From Cololabis saira (Eukaryota; Chordata; Actinopteri; Beloniformes; Belonidae), in NCBI RefSeq assembly GCF_033807715.1, contig NC_084596.1, forward strand, positions 38,356,958 to 38,420,957: a DNA stretch of 64,000 nt. Reading direction: 5' to 3'. Shown here piece after piece: positions 49,354 to 62,817 of this stretch (positions within the stretch are counted from its first letter, which is position 1; each line of letters starts with the position of its first letter). The notes beneath the pieces are model-generated. The model was given only the letters and a program-made list of their open reading frames with translations, had not been told where the DNA came from and ran no database searches. The translations under genes were made by a program, and so were the position numbers.

Positions 49354-49666
49354 ATTGATATTGTATAATGATAGCTGGTACACAGAACTGAAACATGGTT
49401 ATTATCATTTCTGTCATAGGTATTAATACAACGTGGCCTTATCACAGTTGTCTTTGATTGCTCCTAAACCCAGGACTTACCATTCTGAGTGAAAACTGCT
49501 TTGGTGCAACTAATTTTACAACCTTTACAACTTTACAACCATTTACTGGCCACACGTGACAGCAGTCCAACTCTCGTGAAACACATGAGAGGAGTTTTAA
49601 TTCATCGGCCGCCTTACAGCAATAGTTGACATTTGATAGGTCAGACCTTAAAATGGCATACACGTG

Positions 49667-50320
49667 TACACTCACCAGCCCCTTTATTAGCTACACCTTG
49701 TTATTACCGGGTTGGACCCCCTTTTGCCTTCAGAACTGCCTTAATCCTTCATGGCATATGTTTAACAAGGTTCTGGAAACATTCCTCAGAGTTTGGTCCA
49801 TATTGCCATGATGGCATCACGCAGTTTCTGCAGATTTGTCAGCTGCACAAACATGATGCAAATTTCCTTTTCCACCACATCCCAAAGGTCCTCTATTGGA
49901 TTGAGATCTGGTGACTGTGGAGAACATTTGAGTCGTGAACTCATTGTCATGTTCAAGAAACCAGTCTGAGATGATTCGTGCTTTATGACATGGGACCTTA
50001 TCCTGCAGGAAGTAGCCATCAGAAGATGGTACACTGTGGTCCTAAAGGGATGGACACGGTCAGCAACAATACTCAGGCATGCGGTGGCGTTGACACAATG
50101 CTCAGTTGGTACTAATGGGCCCAAAGTGTGCCAGGAAAATATCCCCCACACCATTACACCACCAGACTGAACCATTGATACCAGGATGGATCCATGCTTT
50201 CATGTTGTTGACGCCAAACTCTGACCCTACCATCCAAATGTGGCAGCAGAAATCGAGACTCATCAGACCAGACAAGGTTTTTCCAATATTCTGTTGTCCA
50301 ATTTTGGTGAGTGGCTTTGA
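49667..50320 (-). pseudogene. Tc1/mariner transposase relic, C-terminal half with 3' terminal repeat
   Basis: On the - strand the frame reads GGVMVWGIFSWHTLGPL, later SPQSPDLNPIEDLWDVVEKE and LRDAIMAIWTKL. These are the catalytic-core and C-terminal words of Tc1-type transposases (DLNPIEHLWD). The second catalytic Asp region is damaged: the usual QQDNAPCH stretch is not readable in frame. The element end tacactcaccagccccttta stands at 49667. Homology fades near 50320 with no second terminal repeat, so the copy is 5'-truncated. Confidence 0.85.
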
Positions 50321-53300
50321 AGTGTTCTGTTTCAGTGAAAGAGCCTGCGTCCTACCAAAAACTGAGGAGGGAAAGCCAGGGCAGGAAGAGCACTAAGAGT
50401 ACTGGAGGCTGTGTTGTTGATATTCAGATTTACAGGGCTGAGATCTAGTGTAACATCAGACTAATGTGCATAAACTCATAGAATGTTCAAAATTCCTGTG
50501 CTCCATGAACAATATGTGGCCTCCTCACTAGATATGGTTGTATGCAACTTTTTTTTTTTCTCTCTGTCCCAAAATGTAATATAGGTGAACGGTTGACTCA
50601 GTGGAAAAGATCCGTCTTGAGTCAGAAATGCTCACCTGCAAGCAGCCAGAATATCACACCTACAGGAGAATGTGAGGCGGGCCAGTAGCAACAAAAGCAG
50701 TGAATCCCTGCACAGGGTCACAACTTCAACCAGCACCTCAGCCAAATTTTCAACACATGTAATTTTGCTTAAGGTCTGAATATACCAGGGTAATTTTGCA
50801 CCCTGTATGCAAATGTGTAACAGAAATATAGTATGTGCACCTTTTTATTTTATTTAGTGAGACATCTTTACTAGATGCCGTGTTGTGAAGAGCATGAAAT
50901 CTCCCTCCCACTGCTTTCCTTCCAACACCTCTATCTGTATGTTAATGTACTGACCATATTTTCCATCTGGAGCACGCCGTCCTTAAAATGCGAGTTAAAT
51001 TCAGGTCAGCACTTGATATACACACTTAAAAAAGGGTCAGTGTGCAGGGCATGTATACAGCAAAGCTGCAAAGTTCCTCACACAATGGAAGATTTATTAC
51101 TGGATAAACAAAATAGTTGGAAAATAAACATGAACATTTATTTGTATGGCTCCCGGTGGACCATAAAGGTTTTCCTGTTTATCTAGAGAACTGAATGGAA
51201 ATGTAATAAATCTGTTTAATAAAAACTAGTTAAATGTTGGTTGCCTCTGAACTTATGAGGTCAGCTTAGATAAAGTACAAAGTGCTCTTGTCCAGTAAAG
51301 AATGTCCAGCTAATTACAGGAAATGTATCTGGAAAAATTGCAGGTCTTCTTTAGGGCAAAGGGCTTTATGTATTAGGAACCAAATATAATTAGAGTGTAT
51401 CATAATGAATCATTCACTAAAAACAATTGTCTACTCTGTACTTCTCTATCTGATCCTTTTGACACCATTTATAGATACGAATGTGCACCAGTGGATGTGA
51501 CACGCGTGTTATTGCTGGGTTTGTGTTAAAAAACAGAACAGTGACAGTGAACAGATTTCTCTTTGTTTATGATTTTTTACTTTTCCAGATCATGCAGTAC
51601 ACTTCTCTGCAGCGTGAACATTGCAAACTAGTTCTCCCGATTCTCATGTTTGATATTGATTATGTCTGTGATCCCCCGCAGCAATTTGCTGTTCAGTTTA
51701 AATAGTCACATATACTTTGAGGATTTATGTTAGTCGTACGGAATTGATTTTTGAAAGCATGGATCCTCTGTTCCAAGAGATAAATCAATGCACTGCAGTG
51801 ATCAAAACTTTTAAAAAAACAATTTCCCGTTTAGTTTTTAATACAGAGCATATGAAAAGACTCCCAAAAGTGAAATCTTCCTTGTTAACGATTAAGTTAG
51901 TACCAGTCTCGGCGATGCATGATGGATGGTTCCTTTAATGCTTTACAGACACTTTGAAGTGATAGAGATAGCAGCTTCCTGACAGCTCTGGACTCTTGTT
52001 TTTCACTTAAGTTTCCCCCAGCAGCACGGCGGAGTAAAGTAGAGCGAGCGGTCACTTTTGCTTGAAGTTAGGTCTGCAACCGATTCAAAAGCACCCAAGA
52101 AGAAGGATGATTTTTTGAAGTTTGCTGTTGCAAGAAATCATAAGGGATTGGTTAAGAGGCTCTTCACAGAGAAGCGACTGGCAGACAGGAGATATCCGCA
52201 TTTAAAAAAAGAAGAACAATCAAGATGTTTCAGACAGGGGTTGTCATGTGTCGCCACTCTTGACAGTAATTTAAATCCTTCACTTCTTTTTGTCGCTAGG
52301 ACAGGAATAAATATGTTGTTGAAGCAGCAAATGTCAGTAATGTTTGCAGTGTATGATGAAGAAAATGTCAAATTTGGTTTTGCAATTTTTGACATATGCA
52401 CCCATAGCGATTTTCTTTGCCAAATAATGCGATTTCTTATTTACTCAAAGGTGTGACCTGCCAATACTGAGTTTGACTGCTCACTGTTTTCTTTGTTAGA
52501 ACTTTAATCAACTGCACATTAACTTAATCAACGATGAAAGACAGCAGAGGTTGCAGACAGTTTGCTCTGCTGGCTCTGTTTATAGCCTGTTGACGTTTAT
52601 TAATCCTCAGCCTCTGCTGAGATATGAAGATATTTATCTGCCAGAAAGATTATACTACAACTGGGGATCTACAACACTGTGATATTTATAGGCAAATTTG
52701 TATTATTGTTATTTTAAGTTTTTAGAAACCAACTGTGCATAAAAGAGTGTGTTTATTTTTCAATGATTTGTTGAAAACTACTCATAGCTTCCTCCCTTTT
52801 GCAGACTTTATTCAATAACACTGTCACACTTTTGCTAAGGGGCGCTGTCATGTGAAGGTACATTTTCTTGGGCAGGTCTTGTCAGGAGGACGATCTGGCC
52901 TTAAAAAGTTAGGGTTCACTAAGTGGGCTAGTGGAGGGTAAAAAAAAGAAAAAACGCTTAGATTTATAGTTGAAGAGAAAACCATCATCATATGATTCTC
53001 CTCTCCATAATACATTTTTAATAAGCGACACATCTGGACTGCAGATCAGGCAAATCAACGCATACATCCCTGCAGTATGTGCTCCAGAAGGATGTCTGGT
53101 GGTGTCCAGGTAAAAAATAAAAAATATGTTGGCAGCATATGTCTATGCAAATGTCCAGATATGCCTCTGAATCAATGGTACTTTCACACAATGTATCGTC
53201 ACTGGCACTTATTCACCCCAAGCCATCACAGACAGTCTGGAAGGCTTTTCCATCCAAGCAACAGATGATCTTTTATCTTGTACTAATATGTAAAAACCTT

Positions 53301-54639
53301 GGAGCTGAATATGGTGTACTTTCTTTTTTTTTTCCATGACACGGTAGCTGTCATCTCAGGTTGTAGATGGAGTAAATCACTAACTGTGCCCAGAAATTAA
53401 TGTTTGTAGGGCCACATTGTCACCCAGTAGGAAAAATAACACTCCTGGCCCATTATCTAATAGATTTTGAGAAGGCTGAATTGTCCATAAATTTTGAACA
53501 TAAATTCGGAGCCATAAATGTCAGGATGAGGGAGGAAAACAAGCAAATTCCTCCAGCATGTTAGCAGTTCAAATGATTGCTCAGGGAGTGTTAAATGGAG
53601 ACTGAGAGAAAAATTGGAGGGGGAGAAAGGAGGAGGATGACAGGTGGGGCACAGAGGGAAATACACTGTATTCAGGTGTAACGGATACATGGATTACACT
53701 GGACACCTTTCTGAACAGAAAAAAATAAAACAGGAAGGAACAATTTAAAGTACTAACACTGAAATGAAGGGCTCTCGTATTTGGTAACGTACCGTTTCAA
53801 GAGCCACTTTTGAAACTGTTGAGTAACAGCTGCGTGTACTGGATTGCATTTGAGTTTTCACGTAAAATAACAACTGCTGACATTTTGTCTGGTTCAAATC
53901 TGACTTGCATTTGCATTTTCGTATTTTAAGTTATCTATATGTAGATAAAGCCCTGAGTGTTTTGGTGAACTGCCCTGCTGGGGGCAGTTCAAGGTGTGTG
54001 GCTGCTCTTTAACTATAGTATTTTTTTATACCGTCAAAATGTCCTAAATGTCCATTTAAGATCTTTTACCTCTGATATGGCAATGTAACAGAGTAATAAG
54101 CATAGGTTTTAGTTACAAATGACAATTTCATATAACATTGATACCCTGTTGAAAATGTTGTTAACTTAAATGACAAAAAGTAAAAAACTAAACAAATACC
54201 AGACACAATAGCAAATATGTCTGTGCCATGTTCACACAGAATTTAATGTATTTAATGTGATGGACTTGATATGATAATGATAGATGTCATTTAACAGTCA
54301 GATCTGCTTTGTTTCATCATATTTATGTTATTTATTCACATGTGACTTATAAACAGCTCCACCTGTCTTCTCCTACTTACTGAGATGTTGACTTTTAATG
54401 CATCCTAAGATTCTGTTCTGTATTTACGTTTATCTTTTTGGAGATGGGATGGGAGTCCATTCTGTATGAGACACATACAGGGGTCCTGTACCTTCAACTG
54501 AAGCTTAAAGGTCTGTTTTATTCATGGCACTGCCAAACAAGTGCCAAACAAGTTGTCAACATGCTCAGTTGTTACTTCACACTTCACACCACTACAAAAC
54601 TACAAAAAACTCTGAAAAGTGGATAATTGTCTGAGAGGG

Positions 54640-54777
<138 letters not shown>

Positions 54778-56462
54778 TTGCTTGCAGCAGGAGCTGCTTG
54801 GTGCAGAAGAAAAATGGAGAAAGACACTGTGTTGGGGGGAACCTGCAAGGTAAAACCCAGCAATCAGGGCTGAGTCAAGCCAGGGAAAGGAGTTTAATTA
54901 TTAGGGAGTAGACGTCCCAACAACTCCACCATAATGACTTCCAACACTCAAGACTCTGCAGACCTCAGTTGGGATGTTCAGTGATGAAGTTCATTACTGT
55001 GTGACTTGTTTGGAAGATTTTGGAGGGCAGCTGTGCTTAACAAATAACCAAAATCACCTATGTTAACAGGGAAAATCGGGCCAAAACTGCTAATATACAG
55101 AAAACCCTAACTTCAAATCACAGCTGGTAAAGGCGTCTCCACAGGCTTTTGAATCATGGTGTACTTTGTCTTTTACAAAGTACTCCTACACTTGTTTTTT
55201 CTAAAATAATGACACAGTAATATATCAGATATTCAGCCTTTTTTAAACAGAAAATGATAATTTTTTGGTGTTTTGGTTACATTCTTACATTCTATAAAGT
55301 ACCGCCACAAACCGAGTGGCACATTGTTGCAGTAGTTTCAGTCATATTTTGTCTTAACTTTTTACTTTTACTAACCCCCGTTTGTCAAAACAAGGAATGC
55401 AATTGCAGTAAGAAACTGAACAAACACCTAGTTTCTTCATGTTTATCCAGCAAACGATCTGGTAACCGGTCTCTATTACACAGCCTTAATAAAATGATTT
55501 CATAGTTTGGTTCTCCTTAGAATTCTATGTAAAATGACAGAAAAAGAAATATTGATATTATTAAACTTGAGGGAAAAAAAGGGAAAGGGAATGAACAAAA
55601 GCAAATTCATTCTACAATCACAGTTTAATCCAAGACCTTCAAATAGAAAAGACTGAGTCAAAATAAATTGTTGGGAAAAACAAGAAGAAGAAAAAGACAA
55701 ATGATAAATATCACAGAGCATTAAAGCACCAAATCAGTGCTGCTGAAATGAAAGAAGCAGTCAAAGTGGGCCAGCGGAGGAATGCAGTCTGCAACAGAAG
55801 CAATGCTTGCATTTTTTGTACTTTTATCCCAGAGACATTGAGACTTGTTTGCTTTCTTCCTTATGTTAGCCCTTGGACATAAAGTAATTGCTTAGTTTGT
55901 CTATTGACTTTAAGGTGATGTTAATGTTGAACTGTAGCCTCATAATGCAAAGAGACGGTTTGGAAAAGAGTAAGAAACAGGAATATGCTGAGAGGCACGA
56001 CTGAAGAAAAACGACTACCTTGTCTGGATCGTTCAGAGAACAATAACAGTGAGGCAAAGCGGCGGGCGAACACAAACAGAGAGATGAGAAGAACCAGACC
56101 ATAGTGTCACCTGGGATCACTAAGCACTGTAATAGGCTTGAGTCTTGTCAGTTGGGCACAGCGCAGGTCGACTTGGCTGCTTTTCCTTTGCTGTCTCCCT
56201 GCCAACTACAGCACATGGGGATGTGATTCTTCAGCTGACCCAAAACAATCCTAGAAGCTCTTAAGTTAGCTCCAAAGAAATTACAGGTTTGTTGTTGTTT
56301 TTTTAAGGTATAAAGAGACTGGATTTTATTTTATTCTCTTCTGTTGTAGTATATTGATGTGTTATTCCAGTTGGGGGTAAAAAAGTACATCGCAGTTGAA
56401 CCTCAATCTGAGAAAAATTGCAGTGTCAGATTTAAAGCACCGATGCAAATTTATAATCAGAT

Positions 56463-56823
56463 TGTCACGGTTATGTGTTTTTGTCTTGGTTTTTGGATTA
56501 TGTGACAGTTTTTGGTATTTACATGTAGGTTGCTGTTTTATTTTGAAATCCCATGTCCTTGTGTTTAAGTTTTGTCTTGATTTCCCTTGTTCCCATCTGC
56601 CCTGATCGTTTGTCTCGTTAAGTCCTCTGTGTATATCCTTGTCTTTCCCTTGCTCCCTGCAGATCTGTACTGTTCTCACCACCATATGTCTTGTGTTGTT
56701 TGGTTTTTGTCACGTTTAGGTTGTCTGTTTTGTCTGGAATCCTGCTCAGCAGCGCTTTTGTTTTGAATAAATCACGCTTTTTAAAACTCCTGCATCTGGG
56801 TCCTACAAACCCATACCCTGAGA
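56463..56823 (+). mobile_element. Solo LTR, slightly degraded
   Basis: Starts tgtcacggttatgtg and ends cataccctgaga. The 5-bp repeat cagat flanks it at 56458-56462 and 56824-56828. The right end would be expected to read ccgtgaca; two bases differ. An AATAAA near 56767 is followed by a tctgggtcc tail typical of fish LTRs. Confidence 0.6.
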
Positions 56824-57517
56824 CAGATGACGCTAACTGGGGTTTAAACAAGAAGATGTGAACATGTAAAGAGTCTTTTTGCTCTGTGGAGGTGTAGAAC
56901 TTGTTTGTTACTGCTAGAAAGTTGACATAAAGGTGATGCGATGTGATAGTCCTGAAACAGATGAATTCATAAATGTCTGCACATTAAACATGGCCCGTTA
57001 CTTTTGATTGTTTAACACACATTTTCCACTTTGTTTCACACACATTTTCCACTTTAGAGCCAAACCCCAGTGACAGCAGAGAGCCTTTTCGCCATTTTAC
57101 CACATGCTTTTATTGGTCTAGTCAACTTGTGAATATGGATGCCCTGTTAATTGGTTTGGGTCTTTTAAGAAAGATTGCAAACCAAATGAAAATGTGCATC
57201 TGTGTATCACCAGACGGTCTTTCATCTGTCTTTCTGAATCACAATCTTGCCGATTACGACAAGGGGAGTATGATGGGCTTCTAATAGTGAAGTCAGATTT
57301 TATGTGCAGGTGTTTAGTCTGAAAAGCCAATTCATTAGATAATAACTGTGTTTTTTTTAACATTAGGATGCTTGAAACATTCCCTGCTCCTTATATTTAT
57401 AGGTTTAAAGTTGATAATAAGGGTATTTTACTTGAAATAATCTAATTTTGTTCTTTTCTTTCTGTCTCTCTCTGCCCCCCCACCCAATCATCCTGTGTCC
57501 TGTTGAACACTTTGCAG

Positions 57518-57740
57518 ATGAATTCAAAGCCTTCCTGAAGAGCTTGCCCGCTGACCGGTTTTTGAATGTGTCCACAATTGCCAAGTTCTGGTATGCTGAC
57601 TTGTCCCTCCAGAAGCGCCACACCCAGCTGGAGTCCAGCACCGCACTGGTGTTGGGAAAAGCCCAAAAGATCATCAGGAAGCTGTTCACCCTTAGTAAGC
57701 GCTGTCCCAAACAGCCCCGCATCAGTCTGCCCCGACAAAG
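57518..57740 (+). CDS. brinp1: BRINP-family exon, middle helical region
   Basis: Acceptor ttgcag|at, donor aaag|gtaaca. It completes the Asp codon opened at 23424 and leaves two bases of an Arg codon (phase 2). It encodes residues 80-154 of the visible protein: DEFKAFLKSLP, a predicted N-glycosylation site in FLNVSTI, then a helical stretch ending KLFTLSKRCPKQPRISLPRQ. The last words are close to the BRINP1 sequence I remember and unlike the corresponding stretch of BRINP2/3. The frame is open and the junctions are standard. Confidence 0.9.
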
Positions 57741-59371
57741 GTAACACGCTGGGATATATCTGTCCAACAAACTCAATGGAGAAAGCATGATTTTGACATT
57801 ACCAAGATAAAGTCAGAAATGACTAAAATTGTCTGAGGAGCCCCACACTGTACATGTCCAACAATCCATGCAATAAAACACACGGAGCAGTTTGGAAAAA
57901 GCTCCTCTTTGATTTTAGTAAACCTAGAAGTTGTAGATACAGAAATGAGGGAACTTAAAATGCAGGCCAGCTCTAGCTCCTTTTAAGTTGACTCCAATCC
58001 AAAACATTTGTTGATTGCTGTCATTGAGATTTCTGTGTCAGCTGAGGGCTGTCTCCACTGTCTGTTGCTGTGTGGTGGGCGTTTTGGTAGCGACCTCGCA
58101 ACATATATCTGAAAGCATCATCTGTGTTGGCAACCCACTGCCACTTCCAGATGGCTTGTTAGTGGAAAAGTTAGTTCAAAAGAAAGTCGGTAGTTATTTT
58201 AATGGCTTTAGCAGTAATTGAAAAGTTTTACATTTGTTGTACCCTTCTGTAACTTGTGCCACACCACTAACGTGCGGCTGGGTGGACTGAATCCATTCAC
58301 AACTAGTTAGGGAATGCCAAAGACTGTTCTGGCAAAGGAGATTTTCTCAAAGTTGTCCTATTATTTCTTTCATTAGGGGTGGCAGTGGCGTGGAGATTTG
58401 GTTTTTGTCACAAGACAAATTGTTTCTGGGGAAGACACAAAGCAGGAAATTCAAAAAAAGACAAAACAGAAAAAAAACAACAGTATTTTGACCCATTAGG
58501 CATCTATTTGATACAGACAATGGAGCAAATGTGCCCGTCCCCTTCAATCCATCTGAAAAAAGTTGGGTTGTTTAATATTCAGACTGGACTTTAAGACATC
58601 TCGACCATTACACCCACAACAACTGGTAGCACAGAGCCAGCAGGCTGAATGTGGCCATTACAAATGGATTTAAACACGACAACAAGAGTTCTGTGGGGGG
58701 TGGGGGGTTGAAAGATTCAGAAAGAGGAAACACATTAAAAATGGGTTATGCTAATTTTAAGATAATGGTGATAAAACTCGGGGAGTTGTCAAACAACGGT
58801 CTAGCAGCAATATGATATAGTGTTACACATCGTCATACACAGGCATAGTAAGTTCAAATAAAAACACTTCAACACACCCAGCGAGTTTAAAGCCAGCCTC
58901 TGCTGGTGAAGATGAGCGTTGCTCAGAAATGAACGTTTGTGGTGCAGGTCAAGTCTTGCCAGTAAAAGAAGAAAGATTTAATCAAGGTGCACCATTTCTC
59001 ACAGAAAGGCAAAGTATTTCTACAATACCCTCGGCACTTTATGTAATTAAAATATAGTAAAAAAATAAGCAATGCTTAAACAGTAAACACACTTGTTGAG
59101 TGATAGCCTTCAGATTTTGGAGAGAAGCTGCTGTCTTTTTTTCATCACTATGAATAAATACCTTATTTATCTATCCGTAAAAAAAAATCTTTACTCAGAC
59201 AACACAACATTTGCTGCTCAGACGTGCAGCATCAAAAGCATCAATTATTTTAGGTACACTTACACACAGTTCTTTACTTTTCTTTCTTGTAAAACCGTCC
59301 ACAGATCTTCTGTGGCTGTGGCTTCTGCCTCTTCATGTAATCTCAGATAGACTCCTGATATAGAAGTATTC

Positions 59372-59557
59372 CTAATGACTTCGGCTTTGTGTGGGGTCAT
59401 CGTCCTGCTTCAGAATAGATTTGGAGCCGACCAGATGTTTCCCTGACAGTGTTGCATGATGGATAACCATCTGCCTGTATTTCTCGTTTCCATTTGCAGA
59501 AATGCAGCCCCACACTTGCATGGCACCTCCACAGTGCTTCACAGATTGGCAAGGCAA
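59372..59557 (-). pseudogene. Tc1-like transposase relic, short
   Basis: The - strand reads VKHCGGAMQVWGCISANG and KSILKQDDDPTQSRSH. These parallel the Tc1 transposase words VKHGGGSVMVWGCFSASG and the catalytic-Asp word LQQDNDPKHS. Only about 60 codons remain and no terminal repeats are visible. Confidence 0.72.
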
Positions 59558-60031
59558 TTAGTCACAAATTAAATCATCAAAAAAATTACAATAATACTAA
59601 TAAAACAGGTATTCAGAAGCTAACATTTGTCCATGTCAGTTATTATTTTCAGTGTATTATTTATGTCAATTTTTTTCTTCACTTCTTTTATTACTTTATG
59701 TGCACTGTTCCCTACAAAAAATGATACTACTTTATGTATATCTTTACGGGAAAGAGCTCATCAGTGATATATGCAGGTAAAAATAAGACATAAGAGAAAA
59801 AAAAGCTGATTAATTGTAATCAGGATAAAATGTTCATTTAATTGTGATATTGATTGAAAGTCATATGCCCGAGCCCTACTTCACGGTTGCCTGCAGACAG
59901 TCATTATTGTACTGATCTCTTGCCCTTCAGCAAATAAACTGCCTTGTGCTACAGCCCGACAACTGCTTTCTGACTCACCGTTAGCAAGTCGTCCTTCAAC
60001 CAAGAGATCCGTGGACAAAGATCTATACGTC

Positions 60032-60143
<112 letters not shown>

Positions 60144-60952
60144 TTATATGAAAATACACTATTGTAATAGCATATAAAATTGCAAGAATATAAGGGATAG
60201 AGATAAAATATACCGATTTCATGGGAAGTTTGCTGTGAAGTTGACTGTTAAAAGTATAGTTTTTCATGTGCTCATACATAATACAGAATATATGGCGTCA
60301 TGCCACAGGCTAGTTCCCGATGGTCTCTCTTGCTAAGTTGTTGGCAAAACATCTGCTTAAACTTGGCAGTGGCCTCTGGACTGTCTCTTGCAGGAAGCTA
60401 TGAAAATCACTGACAGCCTTCACACTCAGTAGCACTCAGAAACAACACTCAGACCTCAGTAGCACAGCTTCACTCACTGCTCACTTTATTAGGTGCACCA
60501 GGTGTACATAAAACTGTGGCTAGTAAATCTGAATACATTCCATGAGACAGAAAGCTTGTTGTTCTCAAGCTCAGCCCAGGTAATGCCTCATTAGGTTTTT
60601 CCAGAATCGAAACGCCATCATCGTCATTAGTAACAAAGACATATGGCTGGGTTAGTAGCTCGAGTGTGCTCCATTGCATGTGGAGCGCTTTACCAAGAAA
60701 ATCACTTGGTTCAAACCCGAACATCACTTTCTGTTCTAACCCCCAACGTCAATCACTAAAAAACAATACTGGGCATCCATGGACACAAAAGGACGGGAAA
60801 CATTCTTTTGTACCCTCCCTGCAAAGCTGGGAGCCTGGGATAACCAGTGTAAAGATGTGCTCCAGGATATAATGACAGTAGTGTCAGGTGTGGGCACAGA
60901 AACAATACTGTACATTCATCATCATAAGTGTGTTTTCTCCTCCCCATCACAG

Positions 60953-61259
60953 GCCTGTTGGGTTTTGGCTCACCAAGACTCAGTCTCTGCTTTACTGCAA
61001 CGATCATGGAGTCCTGGGCTCCTTCTCAGAGGAGGTGAAGAGCTGCAGCTGCCCTGTTGACCAGCCCAGCTGCCAGGGAGTCATCCCGTGTGTCGTGGGC
61101 TCCAGTCCTACTTCCTGCTCCGCCTGTGCCACTGACAACGCTACCCGCTGCGGAGCCTGCCACCATGGGAACCTGCTCCATCTCGGTTCCTGCCGTCCGA
61201 GCATTGCTGCATCCCTGGACCATTATCTGAACTTTGACCTGGATATGCCAGACGCTGAG
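60953..61259 (+). CDS. brinp1: BRINP-family exon, second Cys-rich segment
   Basis: Acceptor ccatcacag|gc, donor gctgag|gttctt. It completes the split Arg codon and ends on a full Glu codon (phase 0). It encodes residues 154-256: PVGFWLTKTQSLLYCNDHG, SFSEEVKSCSCPVDQPSC, then a Cys-rich block with one predicted N-glycosylation site (DNATRC) and GACHHGNLLHLGSC, ending HYLNFDLDMPDAE. Pairing of these cysteines as an EGF-like module is likely. The donor GTTCTT is weak against the GTRAGT consensus, but joining here gives an exact in-frame continuation (AE-VKYLLQRLDSRIEVH) that matches the family. Confidence 0.88.
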
Positions 61260-62817
61260 GTTCTTAGAGCTTTGTATATATGAACTCCACTGGTTCTCAA
61301 ATATGATTCACATTAGGGCTGGGCGATATGGCCTTTTATTATTATCTCGATATTTTTAGGGCCATGTCACGATACACGATATATATCTCGATATTTTGCC
61401 TTGGCCTTGAATTAACACTTTGATGCTTACAATCACACCATTATGATGATTCTATATGTCTACATTAAAACATTCGTGTTCATACTGCATTAATATATGC
61501 TAATTTTAAACTTTCATGCATAAAGGGGGAATAAGTCAAATTTACCAAAACTGTATTTATTAAACAGTTACTAAGCAGTGAGTGGCACAAACATTAAAAC
61601 TGTCATTTCAAAACAGAAAGTGCACGTTGCATCTCTCTGACTCCCCGTCTGAAGAACATCAGCTACAGTAAGAAACATCTTCTGGTCCCGGTTTTACCTG
61701 GTTTTACCTGGTTTTACCTGGGATGAGCTGCTCTGAGCAGGAGGGCCTTTAGAGCACCTTTATATTCAGACTAATGTAGGTTTAGAGACTGCAATGTTTC
61801 ATCCTCTCCTCCTTTACTTTGCATCACTTTCACTTACTTTTAGAAATATGACGTCATATAGTCTTGTTTGACTTTGTTTCGATAATAGTGATTGATTTCA
61901 TGTGGCCACATTTAAGCAACACTAGGTGACGTTTCTCAGCTCTGGAAGAGAACGGCTCGGCTGCGCACGGACGCCTGTCACACTGAGCGGATAGTGGGAG
62001 CTGCATCAGCGCGGCGTGTGAGGAGAAAACATCCCCTCCCGTCTTTACTAAACTGTCCCAGTTTGCTTTGAAAAGAGTCAGTCGCGCGTAGCAACCCGCG
62101 TGGATGAGCTCAGGGTGCAAACAGGCCTAGTTTGGGAAAGTTAGGTGGAAGTGACCGGCGGTCCTGGACAGCAGCGGCGACACCAGCAGCTGGTCGGGGG
62201 TGTATAACGATGCACGCACGACAGTATGTGACTGACGTATGTAACTAGGTGCGCTAGAGAAGGAGAGACGAGATGAAAGAGTGAAAAAAGCCTGTAATTT
62301 AATGCCAGCGGCTAAAAGCAAATGCGTGACAATGTATACTTGAATATTCACAATATAGTCATTTTGTACATCGTACAGAGTAGAAGCCGTGATACATCGA
62401 GTATACTTGATATATCGCCCAGCCCTAATTCACATTAGACAAACAGTAACTCTGATAATATAATGAATCACATGTCCTATGATTGCTGATCCTTTTATCC
62501 CAAGTGTAAATGACTTATGAAGAAGGGTTGGTCAAGCAAAACCTTATTGTATAAGAGCAAGAAAAGTAAATGTATTATTGAGTTTCCAGGGTGAAAAGGG
62601 AAGCTTCATGCAAAGGCAGGTTTTTGAAAATAGATATTATTGTTATTAAACTTCATTATAATATTGGTTATTATTTTCCTGTCAGATTACTTTTTTATAT
62701 TAGGCATAAGAATAAAACTTAAGAAACATCTGAGATCCAGTATATGTGATGGCTATGTCTTCATATGTCTGCCTGAATCACTGAGTGTGACTTCACAGTT
62801 TGCTAATCCCTTCTCAG
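61260..62817 (+). other. BRINP intron, 1.56 kb, mostly a hAT MITE
   Basis: Begins gttctt and ends cccttctcag. The MITE at 61314-62427 makes up about 71% of it, leaving roughly 444 bases of other sequence. Confidence 0.87.
61314..62427. mobile_element. hAT MITE, TAGGGCTGGGCGATAT family, long form
   Basis: Left end tagggctgggcgatat, right end atatcgcccagcccta, exact inverses. The octamer attcacat flanks it perfectly at 61306-61313 and 62428-62435. It is 1114 bases, against 632 for the relative at 33566. The interiors differ, and this one has a GC-rich right half and three copies of ttttacctgg near 61692-61721. No transposase frame is seen. Confidence 0.95.

Noticed and set aside
52079..52456. 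A + strand open frame of about 125 codons (word APKKKDDFLKFAVARNHKGL)
   Set aside because: No recognised domain, no good start context or splice signals, and it lies in the large BRINP intron. It could be an old repeat remnant, but I cannot support a gene.
59800..59878. Possible hAT right end (catatgcccgagccct)
   Set aside because: The terminal word is degraded and there is no partner end or duplication.
60470..60727. A - strand frame ending in a Tc1-tail-like word near a ctttattaggtgcacc sequence
   Set aside because: The resemblance to a Tc1 terminal region is short, with no transposase motif or terminal repeat pair.
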